Assembly: GCA_013398015.1 (NCBI GenBank)
Contig: VZRR01010264.1
Location: 186,005 to 250,004 of the forward strand
Direction: 5' to 3'
From: Oreocharis arfaki
Lineage: Eukaryota; Chordata; Aves; Passeriformes; Paramythiidae
Length of the DNA: 64,000 bases
Shown here: in pieces, positions 25,146-38,300 of the stretch
How the letters are laid out: each line of letters starts with the position of its first letter
How positions within the stretch are numbered: position 1 is the stretch's first letter
Translations under genes and position numbers: made by a program
The notes under the pieces: model-generated
Told to the model about the DNA's origin: nothing
Databases searched by the model: none
What the model saw: the letters and a program-made list of their open reading frames with translations, nothing else

Positions 25146-27507
25146 CACTTTTTTGTTTTTTACCCTTCTTTTTTGATTTTGGAGAAATTAAAGTTGTCCA
25201 ATTGCCAAGACGTTTCCCTCAGGCCAATACTTGCACTTCCAGCCATGGAATCCAGCTGGATTTCTCTCTTTTTTTTCTATTTTTTTTTTTTTTAGCTACG
25301 AATCAATTCAACACACAATATCTAATTCCATTTCCAAAAGATCTATAGCAAGATTCTAAGAAAAAAAAAAAAGATAGAACTAATGTTTTATGAATCAGGC
25401 TCCTTTTGATGTTAGGGAGTGGGATTAAAACCTTTGTGGAAATTCAACATGGTGTTGTCATAAAATCCAAGTCAGTATGAGACCCCAGGAGGCCTTACAG
25501 GTCTTGTGTCCTTCAGAAGACTTTTATCTGAACCAAAATAGTTCATGTGAGTGAAACCAACAGATGCACATCCACTTCCTAATAACTCTCAAAGCAAATA
25601 TACATGTAAGGAATGGGACATGTGGGTTTTGCCAAGCCTAAACCTTCAGAATAAAACTTAAGAAACTTTATCTGAAGAACTATATAAAATGCTACTTGAC
25701 TTAAAAATTGAATTTTTAGTTCAGTAGAAAATTCTAACCTCCCACCCTCCTCGCTCCCACCACTGCTTCCATGTCCCTTCTCCAATTTTTTCAAGTGAAT
25801 TTATACTTTAATTAAAAAAATATATACAAATTAATTGTGAACTTGATTGGTAAAGATGAGACCATAGTAGATGTTATCAGAGACAAGAGAGCTTTATGGA
25901 TAAGTATTTTTTTTAATGAAAATTACAGTAATTTCAAGATATATCTGAGGATGAAAATTCCAGACAACAGTGGGGTTCCAAAGTTTAATACAGGTCACGG
26001 GGATTCAGTGCTCTCTTACACCACCTTCAAGAGATTTTTGGATATAGCCGAGCAATAAATATATTATATCCCTACCTAGAGGGCTCTACTCAGAAACAAT
26101 GAGACCACCTCAGTGAAAAGGTTCCTACACATTACTCTGGTGCATCAATATGCACTTTCCTTTGCTCATGTTCTCCCCTGTATCCCTTATTCTCAGCCAT
26201 GCTGACTTTTAACTTGCACTGTTAGTAAAAAAGCTGAATTGGGAGCATTAGAATCTCCCAACTGATCTTTTTTTAAAATATAAAGTAAAGTTAAAAACCA
26301 CTTCAACAAAGGGTAAAGCACTCTTAGAAGCCACAGACCCCAGCAAAGGTCAGCTTTAAATTAGAAGCCACCGCCATTTGGGGCAGAGGGAGGAGAGCAG
26401 TGGGATAAGTCCAAGAAAACTAAAAAGGAATGAAGAAATGGTAAGAAAAAAATGAAGAGAGTAAGTAGTTTAACATTTTCTCTAAAATACGCAGACCCAC
26501 ATTATGTCATACTCGAGGAGAACACCATCTACAACATTCTCTGACCGTGGAAAGGTCACAAAGCATCCAAGGTAGCACCTTCAAACGATAGCAACGGCAA
26601 AGCCATCTCTTTCCCATTAAGATCAGTGAGGTTTAGCATCCTTGTATCCTTCCCTCACACTGATTTTTCCAGTGCTGAGGATCAGCTTCAAATACTACAG
26701 GAATGATTTTACCTGAGGAAAAAAAATAATTAATTGTTCTTATACATGCATCTACTTAGATGTAGTTGGCATGTAGTCCACACAAACCCATTAAATATTG
26801 CTACCTTCAGACCCAGCAGAGGGAGAGAGTTGGGAATTAAACAACTTTGGTTGCAGTAACACTCATTAAGAAATGGGAGGAAAAGCAAGTCCTTAAAATC
26901 ATAATTTTCCATGGACTGGAAAGTTATGTCAAGAGAAATGCTTGAAAGTTACAGTTTAGATCCATATTTAGATACCTGATCAGTGAGCTGGGTTCCAGAA
27001 GTGGCAAGTTTTCCACCAACTCAAACTGGATTCAAATTGCAATTCTCAGCACCTCTGAAAAATCTTTTCACTTCTTTGAGTGTCCGAATATAGATTTAGA
27101 ATGTAAGTTCAAGCAATGTTTTAAAATTCAGTTCATATTTATGTACCTTAGGATCTTTCCTGGATACCAACCACAGTGGATTTTTTTCCTGAAGCCATAT
27201 TAAAGGCTTAGTAAAGGTTATGACGTTACAAATATTGCACCATAAGAGGAAGTTCTAATTGGCCTGTCCCTCCCTGAGGACATATTTACATAGCAATTTC
27301 CTAGAATTAACCCTTACAAATTAACCTCTTACAGGAGTCACAGTAGCCGGATGAAAGATTATGACCACACACATAAGTGAATACGAAAGCCATAAATGGC
27401 AGATGCTAATAAAAAGTTATAGACTTTTCAGCTTCTCTAACACCTTCTGTCTCGGTGCACTGACCCTTTTTTTATAGATATGGACAACCTCAGCACAATG
27501 GTATGAT
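25146..27507. other. Non-coding sequence with T and A tracts
   Basis: Long T tract at 25280-25293 within T-rich 25261-25293, and A run at 25361-25372. No gene is seen. A 73-codon frame at 25837-26058 has no recognisable feature. Confidence 0.5.
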
Positions 27508-27585
27508 ACCATCATTCTGCTTTTACAGGTTGGAGTGTAATAGTATCTGCTACGGAGAGATAAACTTACTTCTTCAAGGTCAGTG
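27508..27585 (+). repeat. Possible MIR-like SINE relic (weak)
   Basis: The words CATTCTGCTTTTACAGGTTGG, then GAGAGATAAACTTACTTCTTCAAGGTCA, follow the MIR core order (CATTTTACAGATG, then AGAGGTTAAGTAACTTGCCCAAGGTCA) with many mismatches and an insertion. It may be chance. Confidence 0.3.
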
Positions 27586-28079
27586 ATAGGTGTTACACCT
27601 GGATCATCTTCCTTCCATGTCTAGATTTTAGTCTGAAAGCTACTTTGGTGCCTGCAAAGGCACTGGAGCAGACATAAGTGTCCCAGCACACAAATCCTGC
27701 TTCGTTTCTGCTGTTCTTTTCTTCTGCTTACAAAGGAGGTCTGACACTGGCAGAGAAAGTTAGAATGTTTCCAGTACACAAACGCCTAAACTAAGGGCCA
27801 GAACATTTGGGATCAAGAAATCTATGCCAATGTACATGAGCTGTGGATTTGGCACCTACTGTCTACCACCACAAAAGGTGCATAGATATTCCATGGCACC
27901 TCTGATCACTGCACTGATTGCTTAATTGTCATGTTCCTCTCTCTGGTGGGGCCCCTGTGCCAATTAAGGAGACTCAACTGTGTTTTTCAGAAATTATTTT
28001 AAAAAATAAAACAAAACAAAAAACTTTGGCAAAACATCTGTGTGCCTCCTATGTGTTCATTTATTCATTACGTGAATCT
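27586..28079. other. Non-coding unique sequence
   Basis: Nothing recognised; short frames only. An A-rich stretch lies at about 28000-28022. Confidence 0.45.
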
Positions 28080-28600
28080 CTTTGTTAGATACACTATTTG
28101 CTAATGGAAGCAGATAAACCTTTTCATTCCCTTTTTATACGTTCAGTTTGATTTGCAGTCAATAGGGGAATGGCATACTTGGATTGAGAGGGGATATTGG
28201 AAGCCAAGGAAACAATTTGCACACAGTTCATTTTATTCCATTGCTTAAAGCAACTCTGTTTGATAAAAGAGCCATTAAATATGGAAAACTGCACACAACA
28301 TGCTCAGTGCATTGTGCTGAATAAAAAAGGCAACACAGTGCCTCTCGCAAAGATCCACACTGTTTTTTTCTCTGGCTCCGTTAAAAGAGCAAAAGATCAG
28401 CACATTTCAAGATCAATCCAGACAGGAGAGTCAAGCCCAATCATAATTCTAACTTCTAATAAACCTGAACTGCCTATACAGCTGCTGATCAGAATTCCTC
28501 TCAAATCTGTAGATGTTCAGTCTGGGATTAACCCCAACTTCATACCAAAACCTACAGATAGGTTGACTTAAGATCAAACACTTACGCAAGTAGTGATATT
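28080..28600. promoter_or_regulatory. Candidate regulatory block overlapping a 124-codon frame
   Basis: Unique sequence of even composition without repeats. A + strand open frame of 124 codons (28197-28571) begins with ATG and ends with TAA. Its translation has no signal peptide, no clear domain and no biased composition. Such a length in 64 kb of random DNA is not surprising. The block could be a non-coding regulatory element, an unrecognised small protein or neutral sequence; the first is slightly favoured because neighbouring blocks look alike. Confidence 0.22.
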
Positions 28601-31600
28601 TTCATTGCTGTAATAATATGCTGAGGGAGTTCATGCTGGGAAGACTAATTAGTATCCAGCACCATAAACCTCCAATGAGCACTGAAAACACGAGAGAGTT
28701 CAGCAGAAGATGCTCACGAAGAGCAGAGGAGCAGAGAGTACAGGGGTTGAGGGAAGGGTGTGGTGTGACTGTTCAGCAGAAGTGCACACAGCAAAAACCT
28801 ACAAGCCAAATGCTGTAGGAGTGGGAGCACGAGGCCACAACATCACCCTATTATGGGCCATAACACCAGACCACACTCACTGAGCACCAGATTTGTGCTC
28901 TCCAGGCCTCTGGATCTGTAACTCTTCCCTGAACACCTGGATTATATGAATTAATGCATTGTTTCCCAGTACTTTGTTTCATAATGTTACTGAGCTCACA
29001 TTTAAGATGTAACTTGAAATGCAATGACTGGATCATAGAATGTACCATGAAAAGATAACTCATTCATACTTAATTTGCCCAGCCAGAGCGGTCTGTATTC
29101 TTTCATTCTTGCCCTTTTTTCACCCCACCTCCTGCTCACCCTCCTCCTTTAAAGCACCTCTCATCATCTGGGTCACCAGGAAAAATCATATTCACTATTT
29201 GCTTTCTTCTTCAAGGCTTGAATCAAACAGCTAATACTGTAGTTCCTAAGGAAACTTAGGTTCCTTGCCACCAAGAGCCTAGTCTAGAGTTGTTTACAGT
29301 TAACACACGAAATATTTAACCCTCGAGTAAAAGGACAAGCTGTAGGCCTGCAGTACCAGCCATGGACGACAGAATTGCTGAGGATTTTTCCAAACAGAAA
29401 AATTATTTCTGACTTCTTTTTCTTCAATGACTATTATGCCAATAGTCACTGTACTTTGTTCTTCAAATGGGAGGAAAATTTAAGTTCTCTTAATATTTCA
29501 TAGACTCTACACTAAAGGAATTGAGTCACTTTACATCCCATTTTGAAGATACTGCTTTTGAAAACTGCTGTCTTCCTTAGGTAATGTTATTTTCACACAA
29601 ACCCAGCCATATGAGAAGGTTTGCAAATTTTGTACTTTCTGGCTATGATCATTGTAAATATACATTATAGAGAATTTACCCTGGATCATTTAATTGAAGT
29701 AAATCTGTTAGTTCTTATAATCAATCATAACACAAAAATTGTAAAGTACTTTTTAAATCTTTACCAAGACTGATGCGGCTGTAAGAGCTTTTTGGAACAG
29801 ATGGTTGGTTCTTGTGTGTGGTGCTTTCCATTCCCTTTTTTTTTTAAATTTACTGCACATGTTGTTAATACTTGACCTGACATATTCTTTTGAATAATTA
29901 TTCTGGTATCCTTAAAGCAAAGAAAAAAAAAATCTGATATTTCTATCCCTCTTATTTTCTTAAATTACATTTAGGTTGTTAAGAAATGTCAAATTTGCTT
30001 GCAAATAACACTAAGGCTACAAACTTGCTTGTAATAACACCCATAGGCTTGGGTGTTTTCCTCCAAAAGCTCTAGTTCTGCCTTGTGTATGTGTTACCTC
30101 TTTAGGCGGGTGACTTTATCAAATAAAGAACTGAAGCCATGTGGCACAGAGTAATCTCAGGAGCCCTAAGCAATTAAATTCCTTCAGGGAGTTTCTCAGT
30201 GCATCCCAGGACTGGATCCTCAGGTCTCTTTCAGCTGCTACACAAGCAAGTAATTTATGGCACCCCTTGACTGAGGAACAGCTACTTAAGTGGGGAAATA
30301 TTAAAAGGTACAAAATACAAAAGACATTTTTAAACAATGCTGTAAGATGTTTATAGCTGCTCTTCCAGCACTGAAGTATTTCAGGACTTGGTGTTACCAG
30401 AAGAGAGTACAATAGGGAAAAAAAAAAAGCAAAGGACAATGCCACAAACATCTACTGCATTTAACAAACCTCTTCACATACTCCCAGGCAACTGCAAGTA
30501 TTTCAGTCAGTTAATTTTTCTGCAGACCCTGTGCTCAGATTTTAGAGAAGCATCATTCTCTTTCCTTCCTTTTGGCTGGAAGGACCATAAAACTCTGATT
30601 TGAGAGTGTGCTGAACTGCTGCTCTAACTCACAGCCAAGCAGAACTGTAGGAACGCACTTGATATGAGCATACCCAGGGAAGGCTCGAACAAAGGTCCAT
30701 GAAATTTCTTTTGCCCTTCTAGACTTGAAGAGAATAAACATTACTGAACATCATCTCTTCAAGAGCAGCTTTCAGGGGTGTGGCAAGAGGTGACTTACTG
30801 ACACGTAATATAAAAAGTTAGAGGCTAATGGAAAAAAAAAGATCATGAAATGAATAGATATTGACAAAATGGGTCTATGTAGGTGAAATGTATCTTCACC
30901 TTTTGAGGTTCACCCAGGCTTGAGATCATTCTGAGATTTCATCCTTGTAGTTACATAGCAATATGTCAAAAGATAGTGAATACTGCTCCTATCCAAGAAG
31001 TTCTGACATCTCTTAGCTCTCAAGAAGAAAAAACAAAACAGGATCTAAACTATCAGCTTCTCCTAAACTTACGTTCTCAGCTAAGATAAGAGTTTCCAAA
31101 AGCAAGCTTGAAAATCTAAGCATCCACTCTGTTGAGATTACAAATTTAAATATTGTGTGGATGCCACAGGCAATTGTTTTTTTTCTGTGAGGATCTACAG
31201 CACTTGTCATTACTTACAGTGCAGAGTTAATACTTACTATTTTCTGTCACTTTAGCACGATCATCTTAACTGAAATTGTAAATATTTTGAATCAATGTAA
31301 AATTAATGCATCTTTGCCATATTTTACTTGTATGTCTGTGAGTATATGTGCATATAAATATATTCCCATACGAACAAAAACGTTAACAGAGAATTAAGGT
31401 TGCCTACATTCACTTCTTAAGTCTAACCCACATAAAAAGTGCAGTGCTAGGCAATCTCATGCTAGCTGGAAATCTGGATCTACAGCCTTCAAGAATTATT
31501 AATAATAAAGTTGAGATGAGCAACCAGAGTCACCTCAGAACATGTCTTTTAGCATGTAAACATTAAGACTCATTCTCCTCCATGAAAAAAGAAAAAAAAT

Positions 31601-31970
31601 GGTTTCATAGTTTTCATCAACATAGAGTCTTGGACAGATTTCCAAGGGTGCTAGAGGAAGACTGTCCCTTCACTGGAAGAGCACCCAGTTCAGCCCGTGC
31701 TATTCCAACAAACTGTCTTCATCTACCCACAAGACCCCACCCTCAGTGATACAGTCAACTCCTCGCAATAATATTCAGACACACCATCTTAATTTTTGCC
31801 TCAGCTACATTAATATCTGTTACCGACCCAGGCTTTAGAAAAATACAGAGCTGATTTATACTTTAGTAGAGAAATTAAAGATCAAAAAGATTTATTAGGG
31901 TTACTCTGCCCTCCCCCCTACCAGTGCATAATTATTCCCCACCGTATATTTTTTATGGTAATGAGACACT
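28601..31970. other. Non-coding unique sequence
   Basis: No gene is seen. Frames reach 110 codons (30119-30451, - strand) with no family resemblance. Short A tracts near 30418-30428 and 30831-30840. Confidence 0.5.
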
Positions 31971-32045
31971 CAGGGCTCAGTCCTACAGAATGTTAAGTGT
32001 TCTGGCCCAGTCCAGCAGAGCACTTAGGTGTGTAAATGCCTGAGC
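31971..32045. repeat. Possible ancient amniote repeat relic
   Basis: The phrase GGCCCAGTCCAGCAGAGCACTTAGG (split about 32004-32028) resembles the CCAGCAAAGCACTTAAGCA-type sequence that recurs in turtle, crocodile and bird genomes as part of very old repeat families. The preceding GGGCTCAGTCCTACAGA fits the same pattern. The family is not assigned. Confidence 0.35.
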
Positions 32046-34369
32046 AATCCCTCAAAAGTTAGCTATGAGCAGGTGAACCATCCTCTGTATTTAAACACAT
32101 GCTGAATTATTTTCCAGAGGTTCAGCATCCCATGGAATAGACCTAAAGCTTTGTTTATGTCACCTCTGTTCCTCTAAAGTGTCCCACTGTTACCATTATA
32201 GCAATGACGTTAGGAGTGAGCCAAGGTGTTGGCCCCCTGCTTTTAGGAGCAAATGATGCTGATTTCCACTTAACAAGTTTTGCTTAACATTGTGGTACTG
32301 CTTAAAGAGTGATCACCTGTGAGTCAGTGCGAGCAGAGCTCCAAGACGCTTCATCAAACACCTGAAATGAGAAATGCGTGTCCAAAGCACAACCCGTACT
32401 TAATCCAGTGATACGCTCTGGGTAAATTACACTGGCAGCACAGTGAAAGAGGGCTGCCTCCTTCCAACCCCCCCTTCCAACCAGGAAATGAGAGCAGCAG
32501 ATGCAAGAGTAGCCCAGTTCCAGGAGGGAAGACGACCATCTCTTCGCTGAACACTGCAGGTACACACACCCTGGCCCCTCCTTATCTTCCTTTTCTCCCC
32601 TTTCTGCCTTCTTTTCCTCCATGGCTTGATACAATAAGAACCTACACAAAGCCCTGTGCATTGTACAAACAGTTTTATGAAGTTCTACACTCTCTAGTCT
32701 TGGGGGTGTGTTGGTAGAACAGGACCAAATCAATAGGTTAAAAGTGATTTAAACATATGCTTAAACGTCAAAATGTATTTAAATGTCTTTAGATTATTTA
32801 TATTATAGACACAGAGGAAACATATTCTGCCCCAACAAGAACCTTCTAATATTTTAAATAAACACGTGAAACATATGGCTGACTATCTGCAGATGTGCAT
32901 GAAGTTTATAATCTTTAATTTTTATTCCAAACACATTAATGTTTTTTACTTCAAAATGACCTGGGTAAACTGTGAAATTTGCTTAAGCTATTAAGAGTAA
33001 ATCTGTCACACTGACAATTTCAAGCAGTGTCCTTATTGCTAAAAGGGCATATACTGTAAGTTACAGGCTTAATGGCTATTGCTTTTTGCCCTGATGTGCA
33101 CAAGTCCTTTACCTTCCCATTTATTTATTTTCTGATAAGCAATCAATGTACAAAAATAGAAAAGCCAAATGGATTAAGAGACTGGTTCTGTCCTGATGTC
33201 AGTCTAACAAAAGGGGGTTGTTGTCACGAGTGGAATCAAATCTACTCTTAGAGGATTTTATCACAGAAGATTGAGCAGATCAGTACGAAACAGCGCCAGA
33301 ACAAGCATGGCTCATCTCATTCCTGAAGGTTAGAGGTCCCACATTCTACTTAAGTCATCAACATAGACATATGCAGGGCACAGGAAATTTATGTGCATCT
33401 TCTGTGCTACACAAACATTTGGCTGCCTAGCCCTCTAGCTGTGGCCAAAACCCCGCCCTTTCGACTTTCACATGTCAGCTTTCCTTTATCCGTGAAAACA
33501 ACGTAACTGCTCATGAACATAAAGGCAAGTGAATGTCCCAGTGTTTGCAGGAGAGCTTTACCCATGTGGACTTGCCTACAATTAACTTTAACAGGTCACC
33601 AAATAAATGACGCTTTCCTTCTCCAGCTATTACATGAAATCACATTAGCGAAAATAGAAAATATAATCCTGTAAACCACAAGACACAGTGAACTGTGAGG
33701 TTTCAGAATTCTCTCTTCATCTAACAAAACAGACACATTTCTTCCCTTATATTCTAATTGCAGCATGAGAGGAATTTTCCAGCCCTTGTCACCAACCTTG
33801 CATCAAGGGAACAAACTGAAGTCGTTTGCCTCCAAAATAAGTTAATTCTTAAATACTCCTGTACAGCAGAACCCATTGGAATTGAAGTATTCAAAAAGAG
33901 CACTGAAAGTGGGAACTTTTTTGGAGAGAGCGAGTGATTAGGAGTCTATTAAGTATAAAACAGGCAAATTTAGAGAAAGACCAGGAAAAGGTTCCTAACA
34001 ATGAAGTGTTACTGGAGTGTCAGGAGGGGAAGGCGTGGATGAGCTAATCAGCTGTGTCACTTAAAGCCGCACAAAACAAAGTACTTGTGGTGCACTGGCT
34101 AGAATAATTCTGCATTATCACAGGGAGGGTTAAACCACTGTTGACCCAACAGCTCTCCACACCATTTCTATGATTCTAAGCATCACATGTTCTGTAGGTG
34201 GAGATGAAAGGGTCACTGCTGCAGGAAAAAATTAACATGTGCCATGAGGTGTCAGATGTTACTGTCCATACTATACACAACTGAAAATCCTGTGAGGAAA
34301 ATAAATGCAGGGCAAATTTGTGGGTGACCTTCTAGTTTTACATGTCACACCAAACATAATGGGTTTTTA
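32046..34369. other. Non-coding unique sequence
   Basis: No gene is recognised. A 143-codon - strand frame (32302-32733) has Cys- and Ser-rich composition without any motif and overlaps another - strand frame. A possible weak CR1-tail-like word, CATTTCTATGATTCTAAG, occurs at 34164-34181 without further CR1 sequence. Confidence 0.5.
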
Positions 34370-34600
34370 CTCAAACAAGTGTTTTGTTTAAAATGAGTGG
34401 CTGGCGGCCTGATTTAGTTCTCAATGAAGGCGCAAATAAAGAAAGTCACATTCTCGAAAGGCAGACTTTGTAAGCCTCATCAGGCTTCATAAAGATGCCT
34501 TTCATAAAATGGAAGGGTTTCAAAAGATAATGCAGAGGAGGTGAAATCATTAATAAATTACAAGGAAGAGAGAGAGAACCTAAACACGAGACTACAGAAG
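34370..34600. promoter_or_regulatory. Candidate regulatory block
   Basis: Non-repetitive sequence with GGCCTGATTTAGTTC, GAAATCATTAATAAATTAC and similar words and no open frame of note. Its composition is like the 5.2-7.2 kb island. The function is inferred. Confidence 0.28.
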
Positions 34601-34869
34601 AGTTATAAAGGAAACCTGATCACGATGAGTGTAAAGCCTGTCAGAGACAGGCAGCTGATAGGGGGAACTGCAGCCAGACTGGAGCGTTGCACAGGCACTA
34701 TTCCCTGCCTGCTGCACTGCCTTGCAGAGACAGACATCCTCTGTTACTGGTTTGGCTGGCTGCTGGGGCCATTGATAACCATATGAAACCTGGGATGCTA
34801 AGGAGAGTTGAGTGCTTTCAGGACGGCTCATGGTGGGATGGAGTCAGGCTGTCTGTCCATTACAACCCA
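34601..34869. other. Non-coding unique sequence
   Basis: Overlapping 79-89 codon frames on both strands, none recognisable. This short stretch is GC-richer than its neighbours. Confidence 0.4.
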
Positions 34870-35340
34870 CGGAGTGAGCACCCAGGGTTTAATCTAAACA
34901 AGGGACTTATGACTGCAAGTATATCACTGTATTGGCGTATCATATTGACTTTCTGATAATGTTCTAAGCCAGTCGGGTAAGAAAGAGAAAGTGCCACCGG
35001 GTACAAATTGTGGCATCAATTCTCTGCCAGACTGATCAATTGAATTTATATATTACCTCCAGCTACGTACTTAAAATCTATAGTTTCACTCCCTCCAGTG
35101 CACAGCTCACAGTTTAAGTAATTGCAAATACAAATGAATTTTAAAAGGATTTAGCAGGCTTTAAATTAAAAATGTGTGAACATTGTTATTTTAAGCACTC
35201 TAAATTATTTACTAATATAACCCAGCTGATTCACTTTTCTCTTCTTTTTGTCTTAGCTTGATTTTTTTGATCCCTGAAGCCTCAGCGGAGCTTAACATAC
35301 CTCCGATAAACGGCAAACAGCAAAATAATGCTCTATTTTA
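34870..35340. promoter_or_regulatory. Candidate conserved regulatory block
   Basis: About 470 bases of repeat-free AT-rich sequence with TTTAAGTAATTGCAAATAC (35112-35130; an octamer-like ATTGCAAAT within it would suit POU factors), TTAAATTATTTAC and CCGATAAACGGC. There is no open frame over most of it. Dense, non-simple AT-rich motif content suggests an enhancer, by analogy with vertebrate conserved non-coding elements. Confidence 0.35.
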
Positions 35341-38300
35341 CCCAACTGAAAGAAGTCTTCAAATTCAGCCTACAGAAAAATGGGCTGCAAAATGTCAGCA
35401 GTAAAGGACTTGTTAAATCCTGCATCAGAAACAGGCAAGTAGCCAAGAGACATAAACATGCAGTTGACAAAAAGTACGAATCAATGCTCAAAAAAATTAA
35501 GGAAGTGTTTAGGGGGATCTGTTTTACACAGGTACTGTAATGATGTAATAAGGTGACACAGCTACAAAAAATACTTAGCACAGTACCTGGAAGGGCTCTG
35601 GTTATAAGACATACTTGCTGAGTCTCATTTACCTTAAACATTGCAGCTGTTCTCTGTTTTAACCACATCTTTTGGGTTAACCTATAAAATACTTGAGTTA
35701 CAAGATAAGCACCAAATCAAAATAATAAATTAGGTCATTTGGAGTTGTGCTAAAATGGTGAGCATCCTCTTGCACTTTTCCATATTTTCTGACTTCAGTT
35801 TATTAATTGTAAAAATTATTCATAAGTTTCTTCAGAGACAACAAGTGAGAGATTTGATGCAGTAAAAAGCATCTGCATGCAGAAATAATGACATGTGACT
35901 TAAGTTTGCCTACTTACAGAAGCAGGTCCAGCTCTGCATGATGGTTTTGCCTCCCTTGCATGCCACTACTGATATATGAACTACAGAATTTGGTAAGAAT
36001 AATCTGTAAAAAAACTGATAATTCATCTGCAATATGAGGTTCCCAGTTTACAAAAGTATTGTCTATTCCCTGAACAGAAAAATATGATAAAATTCTGATT
36101 TCCATCTTGCTGGGAAAAGGTATAGGTAACTCTATATGTTTCTCATTGCTATTTTTTTTATTCAATTTGTTGAATGAGAGAAAGAAACAGAAGCTAATGT
36201 GTAAGGATTATAGCACAGTACATAAAAATATAATGTTGGGAATTTGAAAATAATTGAAGAAAGGCTATTATTGTTTTGAAGGAAATAAAGTTATATTCTC
36301 ATTATTGGGATAAATATACAATCACAAAATAAATGTTTGTCCTCATCACTATTGCTTTTTTATTGTTAAAGTTATGATATGAGGTAATTTGAGATTACTT
36401 TCTTCCCAAATTATGCTGCAGTCTTTATTCAGTTATATCATCACAGTCAACAGTAGTGTAACTAGAACCTGTCAAAATTACTTTTACAGTCAGCATCAGT
36501 CCTGTTTTAAGACTTCTCTAATTGTGGTTTGTTTATTTTTAAAAAGTCTGAAGTAGGAAGGATTTGGTTTCCCTGATAATGTATATTCTTAGGAAGAAGA
36601 AATCTTCCCACAAGTCCGGATTCAATTTAATACAGAAAATAATTCTTCCCAAGATTGACTTCCCAAATTCATCGAAATCACTATAGAGAGGACTTCGTTA
36701 GACTTCAATAGCAGTTAGCACTTTCAGATATCCCATAAAAGATGAGAAGACAATAATTCCAGCTTGAGGAATTGAGGCCTTACCAAAAACATAGGCAACA
36801 CATACAATAGGCAGTATTGCATTTTCCCCCAAAATTCCCATTTACTTTGAACGTGGACAATGGATCTGGTGCTGAAAGACAAGGAAATCCTCTTGCCTTA
36901 CGAATGTTCCCTTACTCTACCATATGTCGCTATCACACAAAGTTTAGAGAGGCTTCTTTTTCAGCTTGCTGTCATCAGCTTTCTGCCTTTGTTCTGCTCT
37001 CCAGATCTCTCTTGGACTAAGTCATAAGGAGAGGTAAAGCGAATAGAAATATTCAGAATCTGCAAGACTGGCAGGAGAGAGTTAAGTGAATTCTTTTTAG
37101 GGCTCGAAGCCTCAAGTTTAGGGTTTGCTCTTGCTTTCCTGAGTGATTCCACCACGTGTGAGGAATACCTTTAAGGTTAATGGGATTCTGAAATCAATAA
37201 AAATGACTCACTAATGGTTCAGGGAAGTTTTTTGTACTACAGGGTGTGAATTTACAAAGTTATTAGCTATTCTGCAACAGCTCTCCCTTTCTGCAGTGAG
37301 GCACCACTTTCGAAATGGACTGAGGTAGCTACATGAAGACTGAGAACAGGAAGATACTGTGGGGTGCCTGCCTGCTCTGGATTTACACTCTGGCCTAACT
37401 ACTACTCACAGGATTCCCACTGGGCACAAGTTAAAGCACGTGAGATCAGTGCTGCAAATCCTAGGACAACTTCTCATGGTTGGTAATAATATATCACATA
37501 CACAAACATGCCTGCATATTTAAGTAAATATTGATTCAAATAATTGAGACAGTTAATTAAAAAGATTTTGCTGAAAGAATGAGTTTCAGGATGTTGGGGT
37601 TTCATGGTTTTATTCCCAATACTCTGAGATGGAATAATATGTCATTTTTTTTCTATTAGTGCTCCTGGATATTAAGGAGACTTCAACTTGACCATGCTTC
37701 TTGAAAACAGTGCCCTCTTATGCACCTTGTTCCATCTGACTGAATTCCACCCTTATCTATGCAAAACACAGTACAGGTTAAAAGTGATGACTTCATTTGC
37801 TTAACCTGCTGATATGGAAACAATTCACCATGCTTTAGAGACTTTAAAATTCTCCTCCTTCTTTACCACAAGAATCATATCAGTATTGCTCCTTCAGACA
37901 TAAAATAATTCATCTGTGTTTTCCTTACAACAAAGAATTTGTTCAGAGAAAATCTTGAGGAAGCAGCCTGATCTGTCTGGTATTAAAGACTTGTTTGACA
38001 AAACAAATTTGCAATAAACACTCAGAAAACAGGAGCCATGCCAGTTAGAATGATAGAAAATCATGTCGAAGAGATAAATGGATCATTAAAGAGAAGGTAC
38101 TTGAATTTTCATTACAGATCGCTACACAATCACTAAAGGTTTCTGAACTTGTCTGGCTTGTTGATCTGGTGTGCTCCTCCTACCTCTAACTATTATGCCT
38201 AATATCCATATTTTCGCATACCTTTTGAAACCTATATATTTCATCTTCTGAAGGTATCATTAAAAACTCTTTGTAACTATCAGAATTCATGAATTTTGAT

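Noticed and set aside
32302..32733. 143-codon - strand open frame
   Set aside because: No conserved residues recognisable and a second unrelated frame overlaps it on the same strand.
34164..34181. CR1-tail-like word CATTTCTATGATTCTAAG
   Set aside because: No CR1 3' UTR sequence precedes it; a single short match is expected by chance.
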